In this document: positions 44,906-53,255 of the stretch, piece by piece | Layout of the letters: every line of letters begins with the position of its first letter | How positions within the stretch are numbered: the first letter of the stretch is position 1 | Assembly: GCA_947387575.1 (NCBI GenBank) | Contig: CANDOC010000013.1 | Location: 124,001-188,000, forward strand | Source of the DNA: Spongorhabdus nitratireducens | Lineage (GTDB): Bacteria; Pseudomonadota; Gammaproteobacteria; Pseudomonadales; Endozoicomonadaceae | Direction: 5' to 3' | Length of the DNA stretch: 64,000 nucleotides | Translations under genes and position numbers: made by a program | The notes under the pieces: generated by a model | What the model saw: the letters and a program-made list of their open reading frames with translations, nothing else | The model's database searches: none | What the model was told of the DNA's origin: nothing

Positions 44906-46696
44906 TTGCAAAGGTCTGATAAAAGACAGCAGTTCAAGCGCCTGCTGCGCTACGGACTGCCTTATAAAAAACAGCTTGTTTCAAGCTTTATCCTGCTGCT
45001 GGCAGGTACGGGTGCCGGGCTGTATGCACCGGTGGTAATGAAAAGCTTTATTGATGACCATGTGGTGCCGGGCCACTGGATTGCCAGTGATATCAGCTGG
45101 CTGGCAGTGATGTTCTTTGTACTGACAATCCTGTCTGCCGGTACTGCCTGGATTCAGTCGGTGATGTTCCAGCAGGTTGCGTTGTCGGTGGTTCACGATA
45201 TTCGACAGCAGGTGTTTTCTCACTTGTTGAAATTGCCCATGGCTTACTTTGACCGTGAACCGGTCGGGCGACTGGTATCAAGAGTGACCAATGACACTGA
45301 AACGATCAGAGATCTGTTTGTATCGGCGCTGCCGGAAACACTGAAAGGCATTGTTACAGTAACTGGCGTCATTATTGCTATGTTTCTGCTGGATGCCCGA
45401 CTGGCATGGTTCAGTCTGGCTGTGTTGCCGGTGATTGCAGCTTGTATTGTGCTGTATCAGAAATACAGCCATCCGGTATTTCATTCTTCCCGCACAGTGC
45501 TGAGTGATATCAATACCCGGATCAACGAATCGATCCAGGGAATGGCCGTTATTCAAATGCTGCGCCGGCAACAGCATGTTGCTACCCAGTTTGAAGAAGT
45601 CGTAGGAGAGTACAAGCAAGTACAGAATCGGCTGGTAATGATCAATGGTTTATTGTTGCGACCACTGGTTCATTTTACTTCGGCAGTAGCACTGGCATTG
45701 TTGGTCGGTGGATTTACCGGTCAGGCGCTGACCGGGCCGATTGAAATCGGCCTGCTGTATGCCTTTATCAACTATCTGGACCGGATGTTTGAGCCGCTGA
45801 TGCATGTTTCCATGCAGGTTCAGGTATGGCAGCAGTCGGTAGTGTCAGCCGAGCGGGTATTTGAACTGCTGGATGAAGCCCCGGAGGGTGAAGCCAGAGC
45901 CGATACATCGTCCCGTATTGGTGCCGGCAAGATTGAGTTCAGCGATGTGGTGTTGTCGTACGACGGCAATAACCGGGCACTGGATGGCATCAGTTTTACC
46001 GCTGAACCGGGTCAGTTTATTGCACTGGTGGGTCATACCGGCAGTGGCAAGAGCTCGATTGTAAACCTGTTGATGCGGTTTTATCGCTATCAACAGGGAC
46101 AAATAAAAATTGATGGTGAACCACTGGAGACCTTTTCCGAAGTTGAGCTAAGGCAGCAGCTGGGGCTGGTATTTCAGGAGCCGTTTGTATTTCAGGGAAC
46201 TGTTGCTGAAAACATCAGTCTGGAGCAGGGCCATATCAGCGATGAGGATGTCAGGAGTGCAGCCCGGCTGGTACAGGCCAGTGGCTTTATTGAAAGACTG
46301 CCGGGTGGTTATGACGAAGTGCTGGGAGAAAGGGGACAGTCCCTTTCCAGCGGAGAGAAGCAATTATTGTCGTTTGCCAGGACACTGGCGCAGGATCCCC
46401 GGATTCTGATTATGGATGAGGCAACCGCCAATATTGACAGTGAAACCGAGCAGGCGATCAAGCAGGCACTGTTTACCCTGAGACAGGGGCGTACAACGCT
46501 GGCCATTGCTCACCGTCTGACCACGATTGAAGATGCTGATCAGATTCTGGTGATGGACAAGGGAAAAATTGTCCAGCGCGGTACTCACCCTGAGCTATTG
46601 CAACAACCCGGATTATACCGGGATATGTATCAGGCCCAGCGTAACTTTATTGAAGAAGAAACAGCCAGTGATGTACAGCCGGAGCCGGCTATCTGA
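44906..46696 (+). CDS. mdlB: ABC exporter half-transporter, MdlB/SmdB-like
   Basis: About 596 residues. The most likely start is TTG at 44906, with GGGGGA at 44894-44899; an alternative TTG at 44867 lacks a good site. Six membrane segments, then Walker A GHTGSGKSS, signature LSSGEKQLLSFARTL and Walker B ILIMDEATANID with the catalytic Glu. The serine in the second signature position (LSSGE) is as in MdlB, where it is LSVGQ. Together with the preceding gene, whose site is degenerate, it forms a heterodimeric exporter with one catalytic and one structural ATP site. The gene begins 90 bases after mdlA. Confidence 0.87.
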   Translation: MQRSDKRQQFKRLLRYGLPYKKQLVSSFILLLAGTGAGLYAPVVMKSFIDDHVVPGHWIASDISWLAVMFFVLTILSAGTAWIQSVMFQQVALSVVHDIRQQVFSHLLKLPMAYFDREPVGRLVSRVTNDTETIRDLFVSALPETLKGIVTVTGVIIAMFLLDARLAWFSLAVLPVIAACIVLYQKYSHPVFHSSRTVLSDINTRINESIQGMAVIQMLRRQQHVATQFEEVVGEYKQVQNRLVMINGLLLRPLVHFTSAVALALLVGGFTGQALTGPIEIGLLYAFINYLDRMFEPLMHVSMQVQVWQQSVVSAERVFELLDEAPEGEARADTSSRIGAGKIEFSDVVLSYDGNNRALDGISFTAEPGQFIALVGHTGSGKSSIVNLLMRFYRYQQGQIKIDGEPLETFSEVELRQQLGLVFQEPFVFQGTVAENISLEQGHISDEDVRSAARLVQASGFIERLPGGYDEVLGERGQSLSSGEKQLLSFARTLAQDPRILIMDEATANIDSETEQAIKQALFTLRQGRTTLAIAHRLTTIEDADQILVMDKGKIVQRGTHPELLQQPGLYRDMYQAQRNFIEEETASDVQPEPAI

Positions 46697-46712
46697 AGTG
46701 GGGGAATAGCGA

Positions 46713-47216
46713 ATGAGTGAGATTACTGTGCGGGCACTGGAAGACGAAGATGTGCCGGCGATGAAAGCACTGCTTGAGGGACCTTCAGCCTTTGCTGGCA
46801 CCCTGCAATTGCCCATGCCTTCCCGCAAGATGTGGAAAGAACGGCTGCAGGCTCCGCGCGCCGGGGTATACCACTATGTGGCAGAAATTGATGGCCAGCT
46901 GGTGGGGCATATCGTCTTTGATAACTTCCAGAATCCCCGCCGCCGGCATGTGGCCAGCTTTGGCCTTGCTGTCAAGGATGAATACCAGAATCGTGGTGTG
47001 GGCAGTGCCCTGATGGAAGCAGTAACCGATCTGGCGGATAACTGGCTCAATCTGCGTCGGATTGAATTAACTGTGTTTACCGATAATGAGTCGGGTATCC
47101 GGCTGTATAAAAAATTTGGTTTCAAGGTTGAGGGTGAATCACCGGATTATGCTTTCCGTAATGGTAAGTATGTCGGGGTTTATCATATGGGCCGGATCCG
47201 GCCGGAAGATGCCTGA
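46713..47216 (+). CDS. GNAT family N-acetyltransferase
   Basis: 167 residues, close in pattern to the aminoglycoside/spermidine-like YhhY family (L-amino acid N-acetyltransferase). Acetyl-CoA motif YQNRGVGSALMEAV near residue 90, preceded by the SFGLAVKDE strand; the C-terminal FTDNESGIRLYKKFGFKVEG block is characteristic. It starts 17 bases after the mdlB stop and precedes the RND gene by 34 bases, so it is probably co-transcribed with transporters. It may detoxify an exported or imported amine; substrate unknown. Confidence 0.82.
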   Translation: MSEITVRALEDEDVPAMKALLEGPSAFAGTLQLPMPSRKMWKERLQAPRAGVYHYVAEIDGQLVGHIVFDNFQNPRRRHVASFGLAVKDEYQNRGVGSALMEAVTDLADNWLNLRRIELTVFTDNESGIRLYKKFGFKVEGESPDYAFRNGKYVGVYHMGRIRPEDA

Positions 47217-47250
47217 TACGATTTTAAAAAAATAACAACAGACAAGGATT

Positions 47251-50200
47251 ATGAATCTAACCCGTTTTTCCATAAATAACCCGGCAGTTGTCGCTATTGG
47301 CGTAGCGCTGATCTTTCTGTTCGGGTTTATCAGTATCCGGGTGCTGCCAGTGCAGCTGTTTCCGGATATTGACCGGCCGGGTATGTCGGTCGAAGTGTTC
47401 TGGCGTGCTGCAGCGCCGGAGGAGATGGAGTCCGAGATAGCCGAGCCGCTGGAGAAGGCGCTCAAGGGTTTGCCTGGCCTCAAGGATATGGATAGTGATT
47501 CAGGCAGTGGCCGGGTCGAGATTGATCTGGAGTTTGCCCTGAATACGGATATGCAGGCAACCATGCTGGAAGTCATTAACCGGATTAATCAGGTATCCGG
47601 CTTGCCTGATGATATTTCCGGGCCGTTTATTGATAACGGCAGTTCAAATGACAGCTTGACATTTCTTTTTATACAGCAGCTGCCGGGTAATGAACGATCT
47701 ATAAAAACCTATCAGTCGCTGATTGATACACAGGTGAAGCCGGTACTGGAAAGTATTCCGGGTGTGGCCGGGGTCAATGTGCGTGGTGAAGGTGATCGCC
47801 AGCTGGATATTATCTTTGACCCCTGGCGTGCTGCGGACCTCGGAGTAACCATTCCTGAACTGGCTCAGCGTGTTACTACCGGTTTTGATGTTTCCGGCGG
47901 TGCACTCAATATTGGCCGCAAGGAATACAAGCTGCGTCTTGCAGGTAAATACCAGATTGAGCAGTTGGGTAACCTGGTAGTGACCTGGCGGGACGGCAAA
48001 CCGGTTTATTTGCGGGATGTCGCCGAAATTCGTGAAAGTCGTGGTAAGGAACGTACCCTGCGGATCCAGAATGGTAACCCTGCTATTGGCTTGCAGGTTT
48101 TGCGGGAATCCGGTGCTAACGCACTGGAAGCGCTGCTGGCAGTAAAGGATGAAGTCGAAAGGTTGAACGAAAAAGTACTGCGACCTGAAGGTATTCTGAT
48201 GGTGCAGTCGTTTGATGCTTCGGTATTTATCAAGCGGGCTCTGAACATGGTCAGTACCAGCCTTTTGTTCGGCATTTTGCTGGCAATTGGTGTGTTGTGG
48301 GGTTTTCTTCGTCGCTGGCGGGCAACCCTGATGATTGCCATGGCAATTCCTATTTGCCTGATGCTGACGGTTTGTTTACTGAATTTTGCCGGCCGAACCT
48401 TGAATGTTATATCACTGGCTGGCCTGGCCTTTTCTGTAGGCATGGTGCTGGATGCTGCAATTGTTGTGCTTGAAAGCATTGTCCGGCAACGGGAGAAGGA
48501 TAAGGGGCCGAAGGCAGAAAGTGCTGCACTGGCGGCAGAAAAAGTCTGGGCGGCGTTGTTGGCCTCGACCATGACGACGGTAGCCATCTTTTTGCCTGTG
48601 TTGCTGTTGAATGATGTGGAAGGTCAGTTATTTGCTGATCTGGCTTTGACTATTGCTGCTTCGGTTGCCATGTCACTGTTGATTGCCATGACGGTGTTAC
48701 CAACCGCAGCATCGGTCTGGTTGCCGGATCAGAAGTTCAGGGATCATTATCATGGCCTCTGGCAGAAGATAGCCGCTGTCATTATGCGTCTGACAGCAAC
48801 TGCCAGACGTCGTTGGGGCATTATTTTGCTTTTGATGGGGTTGCCTGTTGTTCTGACCCGTGTAGCCATGCCACAGATGGATTATCTACCGGAAGTAAAA
48901 CGGGATGCAATTGATGTGTGGTTCAGCTTCACTCCGGGTACCAGTGTTGAGGCAGTCAAGACCGAAATTATGCCGGAACTGGTCAAGCGACTGGATCCTT
49001 ATATGAAAGGTGAAATGGAACCGGCACTGAAAAACTACTATTTCATTCTCTGGCCCGGAGGTGCTTCCATGGGAGTGCGGGCCAAAGATCAGGAGCAGGT
49101 CAAGGCACTGGAGCGACTGGTGATGGATGAAGTCGTGCAGGGCATTCCGGATACTCGTGCTTTTGGCGGGCAGGGAAACCTGTTCGGTGGTTTTGATGAT
49201 GATAATGGTGTCAGGCTGGATCTGCAGTCCAGTGACTTGCCGGCGCTGTATGCAGCCGCCGGGAAAGCCATGGGTATAATCGCAGAAAAACTGCCGGGCT
49301 CAAGAACCCGGCCCACTCCCGGTCTGGATTTTACTGCTCCGGAACTGAGATTAACACCGGATGACCGACGTCTTGCAGAAGCGGGCTGGTATAGATCTGA
49401 TCTGCCTGTCGTCATCAGGAGTCTGGGTGAGGGGGTGAAGCTGGGTGAGTACTTCGATGGTGATGAGCGCCTGGATATCATCTTGCGAAGTAATGCCCTG
49501 CGTTCGCCGGAACTCTTACAATCTACTCCACTGCAAACCCCTCTTGGAGGGGTTATCCCGCTGGGTGAACTGGTGGATATAGAAGCACGATTGGGGCCGG
49601 ACCGGATTCGTCGGGAAGACCAGCGCAGAACACTGACTCTGGGAATCAGCTCACCGTCGGGGATGACGCTTGAGGAAACATTGCAGCGGGTTGAACAGGA
49701 TATTCTACCGGAAATCAAGAAGCTGTTACCTGCGGATGGCCAGATCAAAATTTCAGGCAATGCAGACAGTCTGAGACAGGCAATTGAAAACCTGTTCAGT
49801 ATTTTTGGTTTTGCCCTGCTGATTCTGTTTATTCTTTTGTGGGGACTGTTCAAATCCCCCAGGGATGCCTTGCTGGTCATCATGACTCTGCCGCTGGCGA
49901 CCGTAGGCGGCCTGCTTGCGATCCATGCCTTGAACCTGATTAGCGCTCAACCGGTGGATCTGTTGACCATGGTCGGTTTTATTATTCTGCTGGGACTGGT
50001 GGTGAATAATGCCATTCTGCTGGTGCATCAGGCCCGAATGGCGGAGCGTCAGGGGCTGCCTCGCAGTGATGCGGTTCACAGCGCCTTGTTAAGTCGAATG
50101 CGGCCGATCTTTATGACTACCCTGACCAGTATTTTCGGTATGTTGCCACTGTTGCTGAGTCCGTCTACAGGTAGCGAGATCTATCGTGGTCTGGCGGCTG

Positions 50201-50367
50201 TCATTGTCGGCGGTATGAGTGTCAGTACCCTGTTTACCCTGTTGTTACTGCCAGCCATGTTGCGTGCGGGTGAAGACAGGAATGTTCAGGATATGCGTAA
50301 AGTCTGGTCCTTCACTGAAGAAGGCAGCTCTCAGACAAAAAATAGTGAACCGGCAACAGCACAATAA
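47251..50367 (+). CDS. RND family efflux pump permease
   Basis: 1,038 residues, the standard length of an AcrB-type inner-membrane RND transporter with two halves of one plus five membrane segments and large periplasmic loops. The N-terminus NNPAVVAIGVALIFLFGF is typical, and GVAGVNVRGEGDRQLDI lies in the first porter domain. In membrane segment 4 the AcrB pair DD is LDA (GMVLDAAIVVLE), so one proton-relay Asp is kept and the other replaced by Ala. Segment 10 has GLVVNNAILLVHQA, lacking the Lys of AcrB, as in other HAE subfamilies. AAGGA precedes the ATG. The membrane fusion protein follows after 31 bases. Substrate not assigned. Confidence 0.9.
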   Translation: MNLTRFSINNPAVVAIGVALIFLFGFISIRVLPVQLFPDIDRPGMSVEVFWRAAAPEEMESEIAEPLEKALKGLPGLKDMDSDSGSGRVEIDLEFALNTDMQATMLEVINRINQVSGLPDDISGPFIDNGSSNDSLTFLFIQQLPGNERSIKTYQSLIDTQVKPVLESIPGVAGVNVRGEGDRQLDIIFDPWRAADLGVTIPELAQRVTTGFDVSGGALNIGRKEYKLRLAGKYQIEQLGNLVVTWRDGKPVYLRDVAEIRESRGKERTLRIQNGNPAIGLQVLRESGANALEALLAVKDEVERLNEKVLRPEGILMVQSFDASVFIKRALNMVSTSLLFGILLAIGVLWGFLRRWRATLMIAMAIPICLMLTVCLLNFAGRTLNVISLAGLAFSVGMVLDAAIVVLESIVRQREKDKGPKAESAALAAEKVWAALLASTMTTVAIFLPVLLLNDVEGQLFADLALTIAASVAMSLLIAMTVLPTAASVWLPDQKFRDHYHGLWQKIAAVIMRLTATARRRWGIILLLMGLPVVLTRVAMPQMDYLPEVKRDAIDVWFSFTPGTSVEAVKTEIMPELVKRLDPYMKGEMEPALKNYYFILWPGGASMGVRAKDQEQVKALERLVMDEVVQGIPDTRAFGGQGNLFGGFDDDNGVRLDLQSSDLPALYAAAGKAMGIIAEKLPGSRTRPTPGLDFTAPELRLTPDDRRLAEAGWYRSDLPVVIRSLGEGVKLGEYFDGDERLDIILRSNALRSPELLQSTPLQTPLGGVIPLGELVDIEARLGPDRIRREDQRRTLTLGISSPSGMTLEETLQRVEQDILPEIKKLLPADGQIKISGNADSLRQAIENLFSIFGFALLILFILLWGLFKSPRDALLVIMTLPLATVGGLLAIHALNLISAQPVDLLTMVGFIILLGLVVNNAILLVHQARMAERQGLPRSDAVHSALLSRMRPIFMTTLTSIFGMLPLLLSPSTGSEIYRGLAAVIVGGMSVSTLFTLLLLPAMLRAGEDRNVQDMRKVWSFTEEGSSQTKNSEPATAQ

Positions 50368-50398
50368 GAAGTAGAACAGTTTGAAAGGAATTAGATTA

Positions 50399-51436
50399 AT
50401 GCGTTACAGGGGATTATGGGCCGGCATGATGATGCTGGCCTTGTCCGAGCTGGCAGCTGCAGCAGTCACTGTGTCCTTTGCGGAAGTGAAGCAGCAGCAG
50501 GAGACACCGGTCAAGTGGTTTAACGGTGTAGTCGCCAGTCGGGAGAATATTGAGTTAAGTGCTGAGCTCGGTGGCAAAATTACCCATATGTCCGAGTTCG
50601 GTGCCCGCATTAAAGCAGGTGAGGAAATTGCCGGGATAGACAGTCGGCAGCTGGAGTTGCAACTGAAAACAGCCCAACTCAAGCTCGACAAGGCCCGATC
50701 CAAAATGCAACACCTGCGAACCGAGTTACAGCGTCAGGAGAAGCTCCATGAGCGTCGAAGTGTCAGTGAGGTTGCACTGAACCGGGCCCGCCACGAATAC
50801 ACCCAGGCTCGGCTGGATGCCGAGTTGGCTGCAGCTGAAGCAGCACGGCTGCAGGATTTGCTGGACAGGGCGTCAATCAAGGCGCCATTTTCCGGCATTA
50901 TCAACCAGCGATTTCAGCAGGCAGGTGAGTATGTCAGTGCCGGAGATAGATTGGTGCAACTGATTAATACCGATGCGCTGGATATTCGGGTGCAAGTCCC
51001 CATCGATCTGGCTGCCAACCTGGCAAATGGCAAAAAGCTGCTGATCGGAACTGAAGGCGATGCTGACAGGGAGGCCTCTATATTCCAACGCTCGGCAACT
51101 GCTGATGCCAAGTCCCGACTGGTGGAACTGCGCCTGAAACCGGAAACCAGCCAGTGGTTGCCGGGCGCCCCGGTCAAGGTTGCGGTGCCAGTGTTGATGC
51201 CTGAGCTTTCCAGAGTTGTGCCGCGTGATGCCGTTATCCTCAGTGCAGCTGGCCGGGCTGTATTCAGAATTGAAACTGATGATGCTGGCAAAACTCATGT
51301 ACGACGAGTGCCAGTTAAAGTGCTGTACGGCAATGACCTGCAAGTTTCAGTGGCTGGTGAGTTGAGTACTGGTGATCGTGTGGTTGTGCGCGGGGGAAGT
51401 GTATTGAAGGATAACGATGAGGTTCAATTGTTGTAA
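50399..51436 (+). CDS. RND membrane fusion protein (periplasmic adaptor)
   Basis: About 345 residues from the ATG at 50399, which has AAGGAA 10 bases ahead; the frame also has a TTG at 50381. Signal peptide residues 1-21 (cleavage near LAAAA). The HlyD/AcrA layout is clear: lipoyl half-motif GKITHMSEFGARIKAG, a coiled coil (residues about 80-155, Gln- and Arg-rich), second lipoyl half IKAPFSGIINQRFQQAGEYVSAG, then a beta-barrel domain with WLPGAPVKVAVPV and a C-terminal domain. It bridges the RND pump to an outer-membrane channel. No TolC gene immediately follows in the operon, but one starts 412 bases downstream. Confidence 0.88.
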   Translation: MRYRGLWAGMMMLALSELAAAAVTVSFAEVKQQQETPVKWFNGVVASRENIELSAELGGKITHMSEFGARIKAGEEIAGIDSRQLELQLKTAQLKLDKARSKMQHLRTELQRQEKLHERRSVSEVALNRARHEYTQARLDAELAAAEAARLQDLLDRASIKAPFSGIINQRFQQAGEYVSAGDRLVQLINTDALDIRVQVPIDLAANLANGKKLLIGTEGDADREASIFQRSATADAKSRLVELRLKPETSQWLPGAPVKVAVPVLMPELSRVVPRDAVILSAAGRAVFRIETDDAGKTHVRRVPVKVLYGNDLQVSVAGELSTGDRVVVRGGSVLKDNDEVQLL

Positions 51437-51848
51437 AACCCCAGATTGCCCGGCATACCTGAAGTCATGTTGCTTTATGTGGCTTCGGGTTTCATAAGGT
51501 TATATGAGGTAATTTTCCAAGACTGAGTGTTTTATGAAATAACTCTGAATGACTTCGCAATAGTTGCAGAAAAATAGCTGCAAACTGTTGCATGATCTTG
51601 CCTGATAGTTGGACATTTCCTGTTCGGTTGTGTCATGATTTGTGTCTTGCCGGGCTTGTTAATCTTGCTAATGTAGTACCGCTAAGAGATAGCTTGTTGT
51701 TACAAAGTTGCTGATTATCCGAGAGGATAGCAGTTTAACACGCTTGCCGATGTCAGCTGTTCTGTCGTCAAAACGACTGTGGGTTTCTTTCCGATAAGTA
51801 ACCGTAGTCAGCCCTGCAGATAATTCGAATAATTATAAAAGGTATATC
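51437..51848. promoter_or_regulatory. Intergenic region between pump and TolC/giant protein genes
   Basis: 412 bases, no gene. An imperfect hairpin near 51461-51495 (CCTGAAG paired with CTTCGGG, with one wobble) could end the pump operon. The rest is a long 5' region for the TolC-family gene with no clear promoter hexamers. AAAAGG lies ahead of the ATG at 51849. Confidence 0.4.
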
Positions 51849-53204
51849 ATGAAATCCCGGAAGATGATTCATGGCCTGGCGTCAGGACTCTCCTGTGCAG
51901 CCGTACTTATGGCAGGCTCCGTGAATAGTGCAGACCTGGCTGATATTTACCAGCAAGCGCTTCAGCAGGATCCGGTACTGAGATCTGCGCAGTACGAGCA
52001 TCAGGCTGCCAGTGAAGCGGTGCCTCAGGCCCGGGCTGATTATCTGCCGCAAATCGTTTATGACTATGACGATATTCGAACCCAGCAAAAAATCATCAGT
52101 AGTGATAACCAGGTATTCCAGCGGGGAGATACTTCTTTTCCTACCCGCTCCAAAGGGCTGACAGTTACGCAGCCCGTATTCCGCTATGCCAATTATCTGC
52201 GCATGGATCAGGCTGACGAAGAAGTAGTTCAGGCTGATATGGAATTGATAAGCGCACGACAAGAGTTGATCCTGCGTACATCGGAGGCCTATCTTCAGGT
52301 GCTGACCGCACAGGATGAAATTTCCTATCTGGAAGCCGAACGTCAGGCTGTAGCCAAGCAGCTGGAGCAGGCTGAGGGAAGAGAGCAGGCAAAAGTCGGG
52401 CGTGCAGTTGACCGTCTTGATGCAGAAGCACGACTGGCGTCTGTCGAGGCTGAGCTGGCTGGCGCAGAGATTGCCTTGAATGATGCCTATCAGGCGATAT
52501 TTGAAATTACCGGAGATCGCCCCGACTTTCTTGAACCCCTGACTGAAAATTTCAAGCTCATTGCACCTGTTCCTGAGTCACATAAACACTGGCTGGATAC
52601 CGCACTGGCTGACAACCTGGGAATCAGGGTGCAGCAACAGGCTATGGAAGTTGCACGGATAGAAGTCCAGCGTCAGCAGGCCGGCCATTATCCTACGGTT
52701 GATGCGGTCTACAAAAACACGGAAAGAAAAACGGGCGGTACTCTGTTCGGTGGTGGCAGTAATGTTCGTACCGAAGAATTTATGCTGCGTTTCAATCTGC
52801 CCATTTATCTGGGTGGCTCCGTCAGTTCAAGAAAACGTGAAGCTGTTGCCAAGTATCACAGTGAACAGGAAAACCTGACCCGAATTAAGCGGGAGGTACA
52901 GCGTGAGTCTCTTGATGCCTACTGGGGCGTCGTCAACTCGATTCGACAGGTCAGGGCGCTGGAAAAAGCGGTAACCGCCCAGCAGGAAACACTCACACTC
53001 AAGCGGGCCAGTTTTGAATCCGGTCTGGTAACAGCAATTAATGTGCTGGATGCCGAAAGGGATTTGTTTTCGGTACGTCGTGACCTGTCCAAAGCCAAAT
53101 ATGACTATCTGTTGAATAGCCTGAGATTGAAAGAAGCTGCGGGCATTTTGCAAGTGGCAGATATCAATTTGATAAACAGCTGGCTGTCTTCCGGCAACTC
53201 ATAA
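51849..53204 (+). CDS. TolC family outer membrane channel protein
   Basis: 451 residues with a signal peptide (cleavage near VNSA). The family signatures LADIYQQALQQDPVLRSAQYEHQAA near residue 30 and AVDRLDAEARLASVEAEL near 187 mark the TolC/type I secretion outer membrane family, and the protein repeats the two-fold helical pattern with DAYWGVVNSIRQVRALE and INVLDAERDLFSVRRDL in the second half. It forms the outer-membrane exit duct of a tripartite exporter. The giant repeat protein gene begins 51 bases downstream, which favours a type I secretion role, but the RND pump upstream could equally use it. No ABC or HlyD-like secretion genes are in the window. Confidence 0.9.
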   Translation: MKSRKMIHGLASGLSCAAVLMAGSVNSADLADIYQQALQQDPVLRSAQYEHQAASEAVPQARADYLPQIVYDYDDIRTQQKIISSDNQVFQRGDTSFPTRSKGLTVTQPVFRYANYLRMDQADEEVVQADMELISARQELILRTSEAYLQVLTAQDEISYLEAERQAVAKQLEQAEGREQAKVGRAVDRLDAEARLASVEAELAGAEIALNDAYQAIFEITGDRPDFLEPLTENFKLIAPVPESHKHWLDTALADNLGIRVQQQAMEVARIEVQRQQAGHYPTVDAVYKNTERKTGGTLFGGGSNVRTEEFMLRFNLPIYLGGSVSSRKREAVAKYHSEQENLTRIKREVQRESLDAYWGVVNSIRQVRALEKAVTAQQETLTLKRASFESGLVTAINVLDAERDLFSVRRDLSKAKYDYLLNSLRLKEAAGILQVADINLINSWLSSGNS

Positions 53205-53255
53205 CAACAATAAAAAATCTGTAAGTATTCAAGAACATCAGCCGGGGAACTGAAC

